A stretch of 43,613 bases of DNA from Bifidobacteriaceae bacterium. Lineage in GTDB: Bacteria > Actinomycetota > Actinomycetes > Actinomycetales > Bifidobacteriaceae. Shown here one piece after another: positions 18,219 through 25,665 of this stretch. The notes under the pieces were generated by a model. It saw only the letters and a program-made list of their open reading frames with translations. It made no database searches and was not told the DNA's origin. The translations under genes were made by a program, and so were the position numbers. Location: the NCBI GenBank assembly GCA_022650895.1, contig JALCQC010000020.1, forward strand, positions 1 to 43,613, read 5' to 3'. Within the stretch, counting starts at the first letter, position 1; each line of letters opens with the position of its first letter.

Positions 18219-18937
18219 CCAATATGACTGATATAGAATCCACGGACCCACGGGAATTGGCGGAGCCGAAGGACCACAAGGGCCCCATAGACCTGACAGA
18301 CCCGGCAGATCCTCGGGACCCCAGCACCACACACTCGAGTGCCACACGGCCCGTCCGGAAGATTCACCTCCCGAGCTCACGCAGAGAGCACACCCGCGAG
18401 GAGACCGACCGAAAGATCGCGCTCGCCACCATGCAGATCGCCGTGTCCGAGGGAGTGAAGGCAGTGACCATCGAGGAGGTCTCGCGCCGTTCGGGCGTGG
18501 CGAAGACGACCATCTACCGCCGCTACCGCAACAGCGAGGAACTGCTGGAGAATCTGTCGTTCTTCAAAACACTGCCCGCCCCGGATCTCACCGTCCTGAA
18601 ACCCAGCAAGGAGAACCTCGCGCTTCTCATCAAGAGTGCAGTGGCGTACTTCGATCAATCCGTGGGTGTGCGGTCCGTGGGCATGATTCTGTGTTCTGAC
18701 TCCGACTTTTTCCGCCAGGTCTTCGACCACGTGGTGGTGCCCATCCGCGACCGCGTGACCGAATTCTTCAATAATGGGAAGCAGGCAGGCGTCTTTCGAC
18801 AGAACGCCAATGTGAATTTCGTCCTCGACCAAGTGATCGGCGGAATGGTGGCGAACGCGGCCGTGCACGGAACCGTCGAGGAGTCATGGAACCGGCAGAT
18901 CGTCGACTTCCTCTGGGCCTCCATCGCGGTGAAATAG
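18215..18937 (+). CDS. TetR-family regulator with disordered N-terminal extension
   Basis: A 240-residue TetR-type protein; the helix-turn-helix lies near residues 86-108 (VTIEEVSRRSGVAKTTIYRR), unusually far in. The first 45 residues are Asp/Pro/Thr-rich and look disordered. The start codon overlaps the Pip2 stop (ATGA), so the extended start is well supported. As the last gene of the Pip operon it probably provides feedback control. It is different in sequence from the TetR at 12546-13133. Confidence 0.88.
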   Translation: MTNMTDIESTDPRELAEPKDHKGPIDLTDPADPRDPSTTHSSATRPVRKIHLPSSRREHTREETDRKIALATMQIAVSEGVKAVTIEEVSRRSGVAKTTIYRRYRNSEELLENLSFFKTLPAPDLTVLKPSKENLALLIKSAVAYFDQSVGVRSVGMILCSDSDFFRQVFDHVVVPIRDRVTEFFNNGKQAGVFRQNANVNFVLDQVIGGMVANAAVHGTVEESWNRQIVDFLWASIAVK

Positions 18938-18962
18938 GCCGCCGCGCGCCAGGCTTCCGGTC

Positions 18963-19859
18963 TTACTGCTCAGATTTCGCGGGCCGTGACTTCCGATTGG
19001 CGCGGGTTGCCTGGATTGCGGTGTATGTGCTGCGCAGAACGATGATCAACAGATAGCAGCCGAACAGAATCGACCCCATCTGCGGCGTGACCAATTCGGC
19101 CAACCATTCGCCCATGGGAGCCAGGACTGCCGCGACGACGCCAATGATCAACCCCGACCGCAGGTGCACCAATCCGCGTTTGAAATTCGCGACCGTTCCC
19201 GCGAGCGAACCGGGAAACATGGCGAGGAGAGAGGTTCCGCGCGCAATAAGATCGCTGGCTCCGAAGACTATCGAGAGCGCCGGCACGGCGATCGCTCCGC
19301 CTCCCACACCCAGGAGCCCCGAGAAAACGCCCATAAGAAAGCCGACAATCACCATGAGGACACCCATGGCGAAAGTGAGATGGATGCTCTGGTTGCGCAA
19401 TGGCACCGTAGTGAATTCTTCTACTGCCACGAACAGCATGAAGACGACAAAGAACCAGCGGAGAAAGGCCTCCGATAGCTTGCCGAGAAGCCAGCTGCCC
19501 ACCTGCGAACCAACCAGCACGCCCACCACCAGGAGGAGCGCGGACAACCAATCGACCGCACCATTCAGCGCATAGGACGCGACGCCGGAAATGGAGGTGG
19601 GGATGATGGCCGCCAAGGAGGTGGCGGCGGCAACTCGCTGTGACAAACCCATCAGCACCAGAGCCGGAACGATGATGGAGCCACCCCCGATGCCGAAGAT
19701 TCCAGAGAGCAGCCCAGTGGCGGCTCCCACAAGGATGAGCAGCGTCACCGTTTTCGCAGTGAGAGGGGCGGCGCCGGCCGTACTCGCGATGCGCTCCGAC
19801 CGTTCAACGGTTGCACGGGCAGCATCCTTCGGCTCGTCCTTCTCTTTATTCCGCTTCAT
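18963..19859 (-). CDS. TauE/SafE (TSUP) family membrane permease
   Basis: A 298-residue membrane protein built of two similar halves, each beginning with the TSUP signature: GLLSGIFGIGGGSIIVPAL in the first and FSGLLGVGGGAIAVPALS in the second. About eight helices are apparent. The family exports or imports small sulfur-containing or organic anions. N-terminal 25 residues are charged and cytosolic. Convergent with the Pip operon, 25 bases from its last gene. Substrate cannot be told from sequence. Confidence 0.88.
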   Translation of the reverse strand: MKRNKEKDEPKDAARATVERSERIASTAGAAPLTAKTVTLLILVGAATGLLSGIFGIGGGSIIVPALVLMGLSQRVAAATSLAAIIPTSISGVASYALNGAVDWLSALLLVVGVLVGSQVGSWLLGKLSEAFLRWFFVVFMLFVAVEEFTTVPLRNQSIHLTFAMGVLMVIVGFLMGVFSGLLGVGGGAIAVPALSIVFGASDLIARGTSLLAMFPGSLAGTVANFKRGLVHLRSGLIIGVVAAVLAPMGEWLAELVTPQMGSILFGCYLLIIVLRSTYTAIQATRANRKSRPAKSEQ

Positions 19860-20011
19860 GCCTTGCCTCTTTCTCGGCCGTGCGCTCGACCTTCGACGCC
19901 GTCCATCTTATGAGATTAAAGGACACACTGGTGAGAACGCCCTTATCATCGCAGGTGTTGCAAGACCGGAAATCAAGCAATCAAAATCTCGAGAGATAGA
20001 CAGGGTAAATA

Positions 20012-21004
20012 ATGAAGTATGCGGTTATCGGCGCGGGCGCAATGGGTCTGCGTTATGGAATTCTGCTGCAGGAACACGCCGGCGCCAGTGTCGATTTCGT
20101 CGACACTTGGGAACCGGGTCTGCAGAAGGTCGCCGAGCAGGGCGGGGTCTACGTTTCGCGTGACCACGAAAACCGCCGTCTCATTCCCATCAATCTGTAT
20201 CGTCCCGAAGAATACAAGGGCGATCCGGATGTGTGGATCATCTTCCTCAAGCAGATGCAGCTCGAAGGCGTACTCGAACGCTGCGCCAAGGCCGGCCTGT
20301 TCAAGGAGCATCAGGTGGTGTGGTCAGCGATGAACGGCTACGGCCATTTCGAAAAGATCGCACAGTACTTCTCACAGGATCGCATCTATGGCGGCACCGC
20401 AATGGTCGCAACGGTTCTCAACGGTCCGGGCGACGTGGACTTCATCGGAAAGTCAGGCGCCGGCCAGACGCATGTCTGTGCCTACAACGAGAAAGTCACC
20501 GATGTGGAAAAGGCCCTCATCGCCGACCTCGAGAAGTCGAACTGCAACCCCGTTCTCTCCGATAACTTCATGGGAATGTGCATGGCGAAAGTGATCTTCA
20601 ATTCCGTCGTCAACACACTGTGCACCATGTATGAGATCCAGATGGGTCAGTTCGTCTCCTACAAGGGCTGGAAGTCGATGGCGAAGCAGCTCATCAACGA
20701 AGCCTACGACGCCTGCAGCCGCGAGGGAATCCAGCTCATCGAGACGCGGCAGGAGGAACTGGCATCGGTGGAGCACGTCTCCGCGGTGGCCAATCCCCTG
20801 CACTACCCGTCCATGTATCAGGACATGAGCAAGGGTCGTCCCACTGAAGTCGATTACATCAACGGTTACATCGCTAAGCTCGGCCGCAAGAACGACTACA
20901 TCTGCCGCACGCACGAGTTCCTGGTGCACGGCGTTCACCTTGCGGAGCTTGCCCACCGCATTCACGAGAAGGAAAACGCAGAGAAGGCTGCCACCGCGCG
21001 GTAA
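20012..21004 (+). CDS. panE: Ketopantoate reductase family protein (2-dehydropantoate 2-reductase)
   Basis: A 330-residue ApbA/PanE protein. It has a Rossmann nucleotide site, AVIGAGAMG (4-12), and a C-terminal helical domain with Lys193 in MAKVIFNSVVN, matching the catalytic Lys of E. coli PanE. The known reaction reduces ketopantoate to pantoate with NADPH in pantothenate synthesis. Length is slightly above the 300 usual. CAGGG lies six bases before ATG. No other pantothenate genes are nearby, so a related 2-ketoacid reductase role is possible. Confidence 0.85.
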   Translation: MKYAVIGAGAMGLRYGILLQEHAGASVDFVDTWEPGLQKVAEQGGVYVSRDHENRRLIPINLYRPEEYKGDPDVWIIFLKQMQLEGVLERCAKAGLFKEHQVVWSAMNGYGHFEKIAQYFSQDRIYGGTAMVATVLNGPGDVDFIGKSGAGQTHVCAYNEKVTDVEKALIADLEKSNCNPVLSDNFMGMCMAKVIFNSVVNTLCTMYEIQMGQFVSYKGWKSMAKQLINEAYDACSREGIQLIETRQEELASVEHVSAVANPLHYPSMYQDMSKGRPTEVDYINGYIAKLGRKNDYICRTHEFLVHGVHLAELAHRIHEKENAEKAATAR

Positions 21005-21086
21005 GGCCGTCAGAGTCAAAGAGTACGGGTTCGGACCGTCAGGACGCAGGTTCAGATCCTCAAGTTGTGAGACCGGTCCGTTGAGA

Positions 21087-21719
21087 TCAGCGTGCCGGTT
21101 CGGGTGCCGATCCCGCGTCCCTTCCTCTCTTCTGTTCAAAGAAAGCCCTCAACACAGCAGAGCATTCCTCCTCCATCACGCCCCCCACCACTTCGGGAAC
21201 GAAGCCCACGTGGGGGTCACGCGGGATGTCCCAGACGGATCCGCAGGCCCCAAGTTTGGCGTCCCATGCGCCGAAAACAATGCGGCCCACGTGCGCCATG
21301 ACGACGGCTCCGGCACACATCGGGCACGGTTCCATGGTTACGACGAGAGTGCATTCCTGCAGATTCCATGTTCCGAGCCGCTCAGCCGCCTCGCGCATGG
21401 CCACCACCTCGGCGTGCGCGAACGGGTCCGCATCGGCATCGCGCCGGTTCAATCCCTCCCCCACTATCTCGCCCTCGTATATCACGACCGCACCGACGGG
21501 AACATCTCCGTTCCGCGCGGACCGCTCCGCCAGTCCGAGGGCACGGCGCATCGCAGTAGAGTCCGGTTCCGAACCCGGTTCCGAACCCGGTCCCGAGGCA
21601 GGACCCAAGACCGGTCCCGGGTCTGAGTCTGAAGCCGAGTGCGTGTCTGAACCTGAACCCGTCTGCGACCTCATAATCTCCCGCTGAAGCATACAGTCAT
21701 CTTCCCACACCCTTGGCAC
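21087..21719 (-). CDS. tadA: tRNA(adenine34) deaminase TadA with repeat-coded N-terminal extension
   Basis: The enzyme converts A34 of tRNA-Arg(ACG) to inosine. The deaminase core starts near residue 57 (AMRRALGLAERS) and shows the zinc site: His102 and catalytic Glu104 in FAHAE and Cys132/Cys135 in EPCPMCAGAV. Ahead of it is a tail of eight tetrapeptides (GSEP, ASGP, DPGP and similar) coded by a 12-base tandem repeat. Possible starts are 21719, 21674 (GGGAG close upstream) and 21551 (core only); 21674 looks most likely, but the sequence alone does not settle it. Divergent from the AhpC gene. Confidence 0.88.
   Translation of the reverse strand: MPRVWEDDCMLQREIMRSQTGSGSDTHSASDSDPGPVLGPASGPGSEPGSEPDSTAMRRALGLAERSARNGDVPVGAVVIYEGEIVGEGLNRRDADADPFAHAEVVAMREAAERLGTWNLQECTLVVTMEPCPMCAGAVVMAHVGRIVFGAWDAKLGACGSVWDIPRDPHVGFVPEVVGGVMEEECSAVLRAFFEQKRGRDAGSAPEPAR
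21565..21660. repeat. 12-base tandem repeat, eight degenerate units, inside tadA 5' end
   Basis: Two perfect units GGTTCCGAACCC (21565-21576, 21577-21588) are followed by six drifting 12-base units up to 21660. The period keeps the tadA frame and codes eight four-residue units on the minus strand. The unit is itself nearly palindromic (GGTTC-C-GAACC). Confidence 0.8.
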
Positions 21720-21741
21720 GGGCCCTTCATCCTCCTACTAT
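21713..21741 (+). promoter_or_regulatory. Candidate sigma-70-type promoter of ahpC
   Basis: TTGGCA (21713-21718) and TACTAT (21736-21741) with a 17-base spacer, about 39 bases before the ahpC start codon. Spacing is ideal and both boxes are close to consensus. Confidence 0.65.
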
Positions 21742-21779
21742 CGATGGAGGCAGCTGAATCAAAGAAGAAAGGCACACTC

Positions 21780-22343
21780 ATGACATTCATCAACCAAGAG
21801 GTCGCCGACTTTACCGTCAACGCCTACCACGACGGCACCTTAACCACCGTTTCCAAGAAGGACACCCTCGGAAAGTGGGCGATTTTCTTCTTCTACCCCG
21901 CCGATTTCTCCTTCGTCTGCCCCACCGAGCTCGGTGACATGGCCGATCATTACGAACAGTTCCAATCCGCCAACGCGGAGGTCTATTCGGTCTCGGAGGA
22001 TACTGAATTCGTCCATCAGGCATGGTCCCAAGCCACACCGACCATCGGAAAGATCAAGTACCCCATGCTCGCCGATCCCGCTGGCACCCTCGCCCGGTTC
22101 TTTGACGTCCTCGATACCACTGCGGGGCAGGCCTTCCGCGCCACCATCATCGTGGATCCGCAAGGCATCATCCAGTCATATCAGGTGAACAACATGGGCA
22201 TCGGACGCAACGCCGAAGAGGTTCTGCGCACCTTGGAAGCGGCGCAATTCGTTGCCGAGCATGGCGACCACGTCTGCCCTGCCAACTGGCATCCCGGTGA
22301 CGACAGCATCATCCCAAGTCTTGACCTCATCGGCAAGATTTAG
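21780..22343 (+). CDS. ahpC: Peroxiredoxin AhpC (typical 2-Cys)
   Basis: With the ATG at 21780 the protein has 187 residues and the two redox cysteines fall at Cys47 (FSFVCPTE) and Cys166 (HVCPANW), the same numbers as in E. coli AhpC, which supports this start; GAAAGG lies just upstream. It reduces hydrogen peroxide and organic peroxides in the cytosol and forms a decamer in known cases. No ahpF or thioredoxin reductase gene is adjacent, so the reductant partner must be encoded elsewhere. Confidence 0.96.
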   Translation: MTFINQEVADFTVNAYHDGTLTTVSKKDTLGKWAIFFFYPADFSFVCPTELGDMADHYEQFQSANAEVYSVSEDTEFVHQAWSQATPTIGKIKYPMLADPAGTLARFFDVLDTTAGQAFRATIIVDPQGIIQSYQVNNMGIGRNAEEVLRTLEAAQFVAEHGDHVCPANWHPGDDSIIPSLDLIGKI

Positions 22344-22346
22344 AAA

Positions 22347-22385
22347 AACGCGATTCGCAGAAGGCGGCTGACTGCCGTTCGCGTT
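22347..22385 (+). terminator. Hairpin after ahpC, overlapping the upp start region
   Basis: AACGCGA (22347-22353) pairs with TCGCGTT (22379-22385); the loop holds a smaller GGC/GCC stem. The T-rich follow-up is short. A -10-like TATTCT (22385-22390) for upp starts at its edge, so this may act as ahpC 3' end and not as a classic terminator. Confidence 0.45.
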
Positions 22386-22396
22386 ATTCTGGGACT

Positions 22397-23035
22397 ATGC
22401 AACTACACGTCGTTTCACACCCGCTGGTTGAGCACAAACTCACCGTATTGCGAGATAAGAACACTCCCTCCAACATCTTCCGTGAACTGGTCAGCGAACT
22501 GGTGACTCTGGAAGCGTATGAGGCCACACGCGACCTCATCGTCGAAGACCATGACATCGAGACCCCCGTCGCGAAGATGACCGGCAAGAAGCTCATCAAA
22601 CCGGCCCCCATGGTGGTGCCGATCCTGCGCGCAGGGCTGGGCATGCTGGATGGCATGACCCGGCTTCTGCCTACCGCCGAGGTCGGTTTCCTCGGCATGA
22701 AGCGCGATGAGGACACACTCGACATCATCACCTATGCGAACCGCCTGCCCGAAGATCTCACCGGTCGTCAGTGCTTCCTCCTCGACCCGATGCTCGCCAC
22801 CGGCGGCACCTTGGTCGCAGCCATTCACTACCTGGCGGAGCGCGGAGCGCGCAGCATCACCGCCATCGACATCATCGCAGCTCCCGAAGGTCTTGAGCGC
22901 CTGAAGAAGGAGGTCCGCGAGGACATCGACTTCACGGTCGTGGTTGCCGCCGTCGACGAAAAACTCAACGAAAAGGCCTACATCGTTCCCGGCCTCGGTG
23001 ACGCAGGCGACAGGCTTTACGGCGTCATCGACTAG
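22397..23035 (+). CDS. upp: Uracil phosphoribosyltransferase
   Basis: A 212-residue UPRTase that salvages uracil to UMP with PRPP. Clear motifs: an N-terminal [26 protein letters not shown], and the PRPP loop [10 protein letters not shown]; the C-terminal [12 protein letters not shown] uracil-binding loop is present. Length is normal. No ribosome site is seen before the ATG, and a -10-like TATTCT lies six bases upstream, so a leaderless transcript is possible. Confidence 0.97.
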   Translation: MQLHVVSHPLVEHKLTVLRDKNTPSNIFRELVSELVTLEAYEATRDLIVEDHDIETPVAKMTGKKLIKPAPMVVPILRAGLGMLDGMTRLLPTAEVGFLGMKRDEDTLDIITYANRLPEDLTGRQCFLLDPMLATGGTLVAAIHYLAERGARSITAIDIIAAPEGLERLKKEVREDIDFTVVVAAVDEKLNEKAYIVPGLGDAGDRLYGVID

Positions 23036-23057
23036 TGGAAACAAACCACATCCCGTC

Positions 23058-23097
23058 AGTGCCGGCTGCGTTCCCAGCGAATGTGACCGGCACTTTT
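23058..23097 (+). terminator. Rho-independent terminator of upp
   Basis: AGTGCCGG (23058-23065) and CCGGCACT (23087-23094) form an 8-base stem followed directly by TTTT. It lies just before the NUDIX gene. Confidence 0.85.
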
Positions 23098-23129
23098 GTA
23101 TTCTGAAAGCTGGAGCAGGAAGGTACGAA

Positions 23130-23804
23130 ATGAACGAAGCAGAAGGAAAAGACGCACCAACTACCGTGGGAAATGCGGAGGATCCAACCCAGGCTGCCGT
23201 CATCGCCGACCTGCAGCGCAGCAGCTCCATCGACATGACCAAGAATCCGGAGATCACTTCGAACCACACAGTTTACGTCGGCAATGTCTTCTCCGTTGAT
23301 GACACCCTTGTGCGCCTCACCAAGCAGAACGGTGAGATCGTGGAGATCAAGCGCCAGATCGTGCGGCATCATCCCGCAGTGGTTTTGCTGGTTCATGACT
23401 GCGCACGCGACCTGTACCTTCTTGAGCGCGAGTACCGGGGCGGCTCAAACTCGTATGCCTTCGGCATTCCCGCCGGATTGATCGACGAGGGCGAGGACCC
23501 TCTCACCGCCGCCTTCCGCGAGCTGCATGAGGAAACGGGCGTGACGACGGACGCCGCCGACGTTTCGATCGACGAAATCGGCTCCTTCTATTCCTCTGAA
23601 GGAATGGGTGACGAACTCGTCACCATCATGGTCATGCATCTTCACAAGTGGGAGAAGCGCCACACGCACTTCGACGACGGCGAATACGTGGAATCCACGT
23701 GGGTGAACTGGGAGGCGCTCAACGCGATGAACGTGCGCAGCTCGAACTCGGTCATCGCACTCAAGCACGAGGCACTGCGCCGCCTCACGAAGCCAGAAAA
23801 GTAA
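23130..23804 (+). CDS. NUDIX hydrolase, ADP-ribose pyrophosphatase type
   Basis: A 224-residue protein with a perfect Nudix box: Gly116, Glu122, Arg130-Glu131, Glu134-Glu135 and Gly137 in the pattern Gx5Ex7REUxEExGU. The region before it (LYLLEREYRGG) is typical of ADP-sugar hydrolases, which cut ADP-ribose to AMP and ribose 5-phosphate. The ATG at 23130 is preceded by GGAAGG. Longer in-frame readings upstream overlap upp and its terminator and are not supported. The first 40 residues are extra and polar. Confidence 0.92.
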   Translation: MNEAEGKDAPTTVGNAEDPTQAAVIADLQRSSSIDMTKNPEITSNHTVYVGNVFSVDDTLVRLTKQNGEIVEIKRQIVRHHPAVVLLVHDCARDLYLLEREYRGGSNSYAFGIPAGLIDEGEDPLTAAFRELHEETGVTTDAADVSIDEIGSFYSSEGMGDELVTIMVMHLHKWEKRHTHFDDGEYVESTWVNWEALNAMNVRSSNSVIALKHEALRRLTKPEK

Positions 23805-23876
23805 AGGCGCTCCGACACCTAGGCGCATGGCGCGCGTGAATATGGCCGCGTGCGCTCGTCCTGTGCGTGGATGTCA

Positions 23877-23892
23877 GCACTGGCAACAGTGC
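23877..23892. other. Short hairpin with GCAA tetraloop after the NUDIX gene
   Basis: GCACTG-GCAA-CAGTGC is a perfect 6-base stem closed by a GNRA-type tetraloop. A second palindrome, TGCCA-C-TGGCA (23911-23921), follows. They lie in the 160 bases between the NUDIX stop and the symporter terminator; no open frame or T-run goes with them. Could be a 3' end structure of the NUDIX mRNA. Confidence 0.4.
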
Positions 23893-23966
23893 CACGTGTC
23901 TAGGTTGCCATGCCACTGGCAGCATCTACTGATTCTTGACGCGTCGGCAAAAGATGGCAAAACAAA

Positions 23967-24001
23967 CGGTGCCCTTCCCCCGATGAGAGGGAAGGGCACC
24001 G
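23967..24001 (-). terminator. Strong Rho-independent terminator of the GPH symporter gene
   Basis: CGGTGCCCTTCCC (23967-23979) pairs over 13 bases with GGGAAGGGCACCG (23989-24001), 9-base loop. On the minus strand it is followed by TTTGTTTTG, so it ends transcription of the gene at 24064-25530. Confidence 0.9.
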
Positions 24002-24063
24002 CTGTACCTGAACTTTAAACGAACCACTTATGCGATCTGCGGGAAATGAGCCGCAGTGATGGC

Positions 24064-25530
24064 TCAGGCCTGCTCGACACCAGCAACGTTCGCCTGTCCG
24101 GCGTTGGCGTTAGCGCTGTCCTGCGCTGCCTGTGCGTGGCGCTCAGCGAGCTCTGCCTTGATCTGAGGCTCCATCTTCTCGTACTTGCGGTAGAAGAGCA
24201 TGATGATAGCGACGATCACGTAGATGATGACGGGCAGCCAGATGAAGCAGAAGCTGATGGCGTTGAGAGCCTGCGGCGTCTGCTGCTGGTTCGGGACCCA
24301 GCCTGCGGCATCCATAATCTCCAACGGAAGGAAGGCGCCGAAGCCGGAACCCACCTGGATGCAGAAGGCGGAGCCAACGGCGGTGAGGAAGCCTGCGGCG
24401 TGAATGCCGGTCTTCCATTCGCCGTAATCAACGGTGTCCGCGAGCATGGCGAAGGGCATGCCGCATGCGATGGCAGCACCCAGAACGCCGATGGTCCAGA
24501 AGATGACGGCGAGCGCGACGTTGCTGCCAGCGAGTGGCATGAGCGCCTGTCCGATGATGCCGATCACCAGACCGATGATCATGGTCAGCGTCTTGTTCTG
24601 GGTCTTCTTCACCAGGAGAGGCATGGAGAAGGTGGCGATGATACCGAGAATCTGCACTCCGTTGAACAGGGAGGTGAGGTTCTCGTTGCCGAGGTTGTAC
24701 TTTGCGTAGTACACGGCCACGCCGTTACGAGTCGACTGCGCGATCCAGTAGATGACGAAGGCGCTGACGAGGATGATCCAGGGCCAGTTGCCCTTGGCGG
24801 CCTTGAGGCTGGACTTGAAGGGAATCGGCTTCTGGGTTTCGGGGTGGTAATTGCGTTCGCGCAGGTTGCGGAAGGCGATGAAGAGCAGGGCGACAGCGAC
24901 AACACCGAAGATGGCGAGCGTGATCATGAACCCGGCTTTGTCATTCTGCTTTCCGCCGCTCACGAGAGCGCCGAAGAAGCCGACAAGAGGGATGCAGAAG
25001 GCACTGGTGAAGAAGGAACCGATGTTTCCACCTGCCATGCGGAAGGTGTTCGCGCTGATGCGCTCGGTCGGGTCTGCGGTCAGATTCGGCAGAATTGCCG
25101 TAATCGGGGTCTGTACACCGGTGTAGATGATGCCGGCTGCAAGAATGTAGGTCAGGAGTGCAAAGACGAACTTGGGCGCTCCGTCGGGGATGTTCGGCGC
25201 AGTGAAGGCGAGCCAGGTCGCCACCGCGAAGGGCACCGCGAGCCAGAGGAAGAAGGGTCTGCTCTGCCCCCACTTGGTTTGCGTATGGTCAACGATGGAA
25301 CCCCACACAGGGGCACTGATGGCATCGACGATACGGGCCACCAGAAGAATGGTGCTTGCACCGAGAGCGCCAGCCGCAGGGATTCCGAAGACGTCGGTGT
25401 AGAAATACATGATGTAGGAGGAAATAGTCACGTAAAGAAGATTTCCCGCCATATCAGTGAACGAGTAACTGATTTTTTCCTTTATTGAGAGCTTTCCTCC
25501 GGTAGAGGGCTCTTTCTGAGCTGCGCTCAT
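24064..25530 (-). CDS. GPH-family sugar:cation symporter
   Basis: A 488-residue MFS-type transporter of the glycoside-pentoside-hexuronide (GPH) group with twelve predicted helices. Family marks: SYSFTDMAGNLLY in helix 1, the cation-site region VARIVDAISAPVWGSIVD and the following WGQSRPFF loop. The C-terminus is a short Ala/Gln-rich tail. GAAAGGAAAACC lies before the ATG. It follows the cytosolic GH127 gene on the same strand after 135 bases containing a terminator-like hairpin, so it is probably co-controlled. Substrate is likely an arabinose-containing oligosaccharide, by neighbourhood only. Confidence 0.9.
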   Translation of the reverse strand: MSAAQKEPSTGGKLSIKEKISYSFTDMAGNLLYVTISSYIMYFYTDVFGIPAAGALGASTILLVARIVDAISAPVWGSIVDHTQTKWGQSRPFFLWLAVPFAVATWLAFTAPNIPDGAPKFVFALLTYILAAGIIYTGVQTPITAILPNLTADPTERISANTFRMAGGNIGSFFTSAFCIPLVGFFGALVSGGKQNDKAGFMITLAIFGVVAVALLFIAFRNLRERNYHPETQKPIPFKSSLKAAKGNWPWIILVSAFVIYWIAQSTRNGVAVYYAKYNLGNENLTSLFNGVQILGIIATFSMPLLVKKTQNKTLTMIIGLVIGIIGQALMPLAGSNVALAVIFWTIGVLGAAIACGMPFAMLADTVDYGEWKTGIHAAGFLTAVGSAFCIQVGSGFGAFLPLEIMDAAGWVPNQQQTPQALNAISFCFIWLPVIIYVIVAIIMLFYRKYEKMEPQIKAELAERHAQAAQDSANANAGQANVAGVEQA

Positions 25531-25601
25531 GGTTTTCCTTTCACTACTGCTTTACTGCTTCTGGCAACAGGTGCCATGTCCTTGATTTTGGGCACACAAA
25601 A

Positions 25602-25644
25602 CCCTGAGGAGCGAGAAGGGGCACACCTCCCCACTCCTCAGAGG
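25602..25644 (-). terminator. Hairpin with T-run after the cytosolic GH127 gene
   Basis: CTGAGGAG (25604-25611) and CTCCTCAG (25634-25641) form the base of a stem that also contains GGGG/CCCC pairs; on the minus strand it is followed by TTTT (25598-25601). It lies between the GH127 and symporter genes and could lower readthrough to the symporter. Confidence 0.7.
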
Positions 25645-25665
25645 GCTTCGGAGAACTACGACCGA

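Noticed and set aside
21005-21086. tRNA-like T-arm words (GGTTCAGATCC) after panE
   Set aside because: The stems do not pair as in a tRNA and no anticodon arm can be built; only a 7-base inverted repeat CGGACCG/CGGTCCG is present.
24046-25488. 480-codon plus-strand open frame
   Set aside because: Fully antisense to the GPH symporter; the His/Asp/Glu-rich translation is typical of an antisense shadow.
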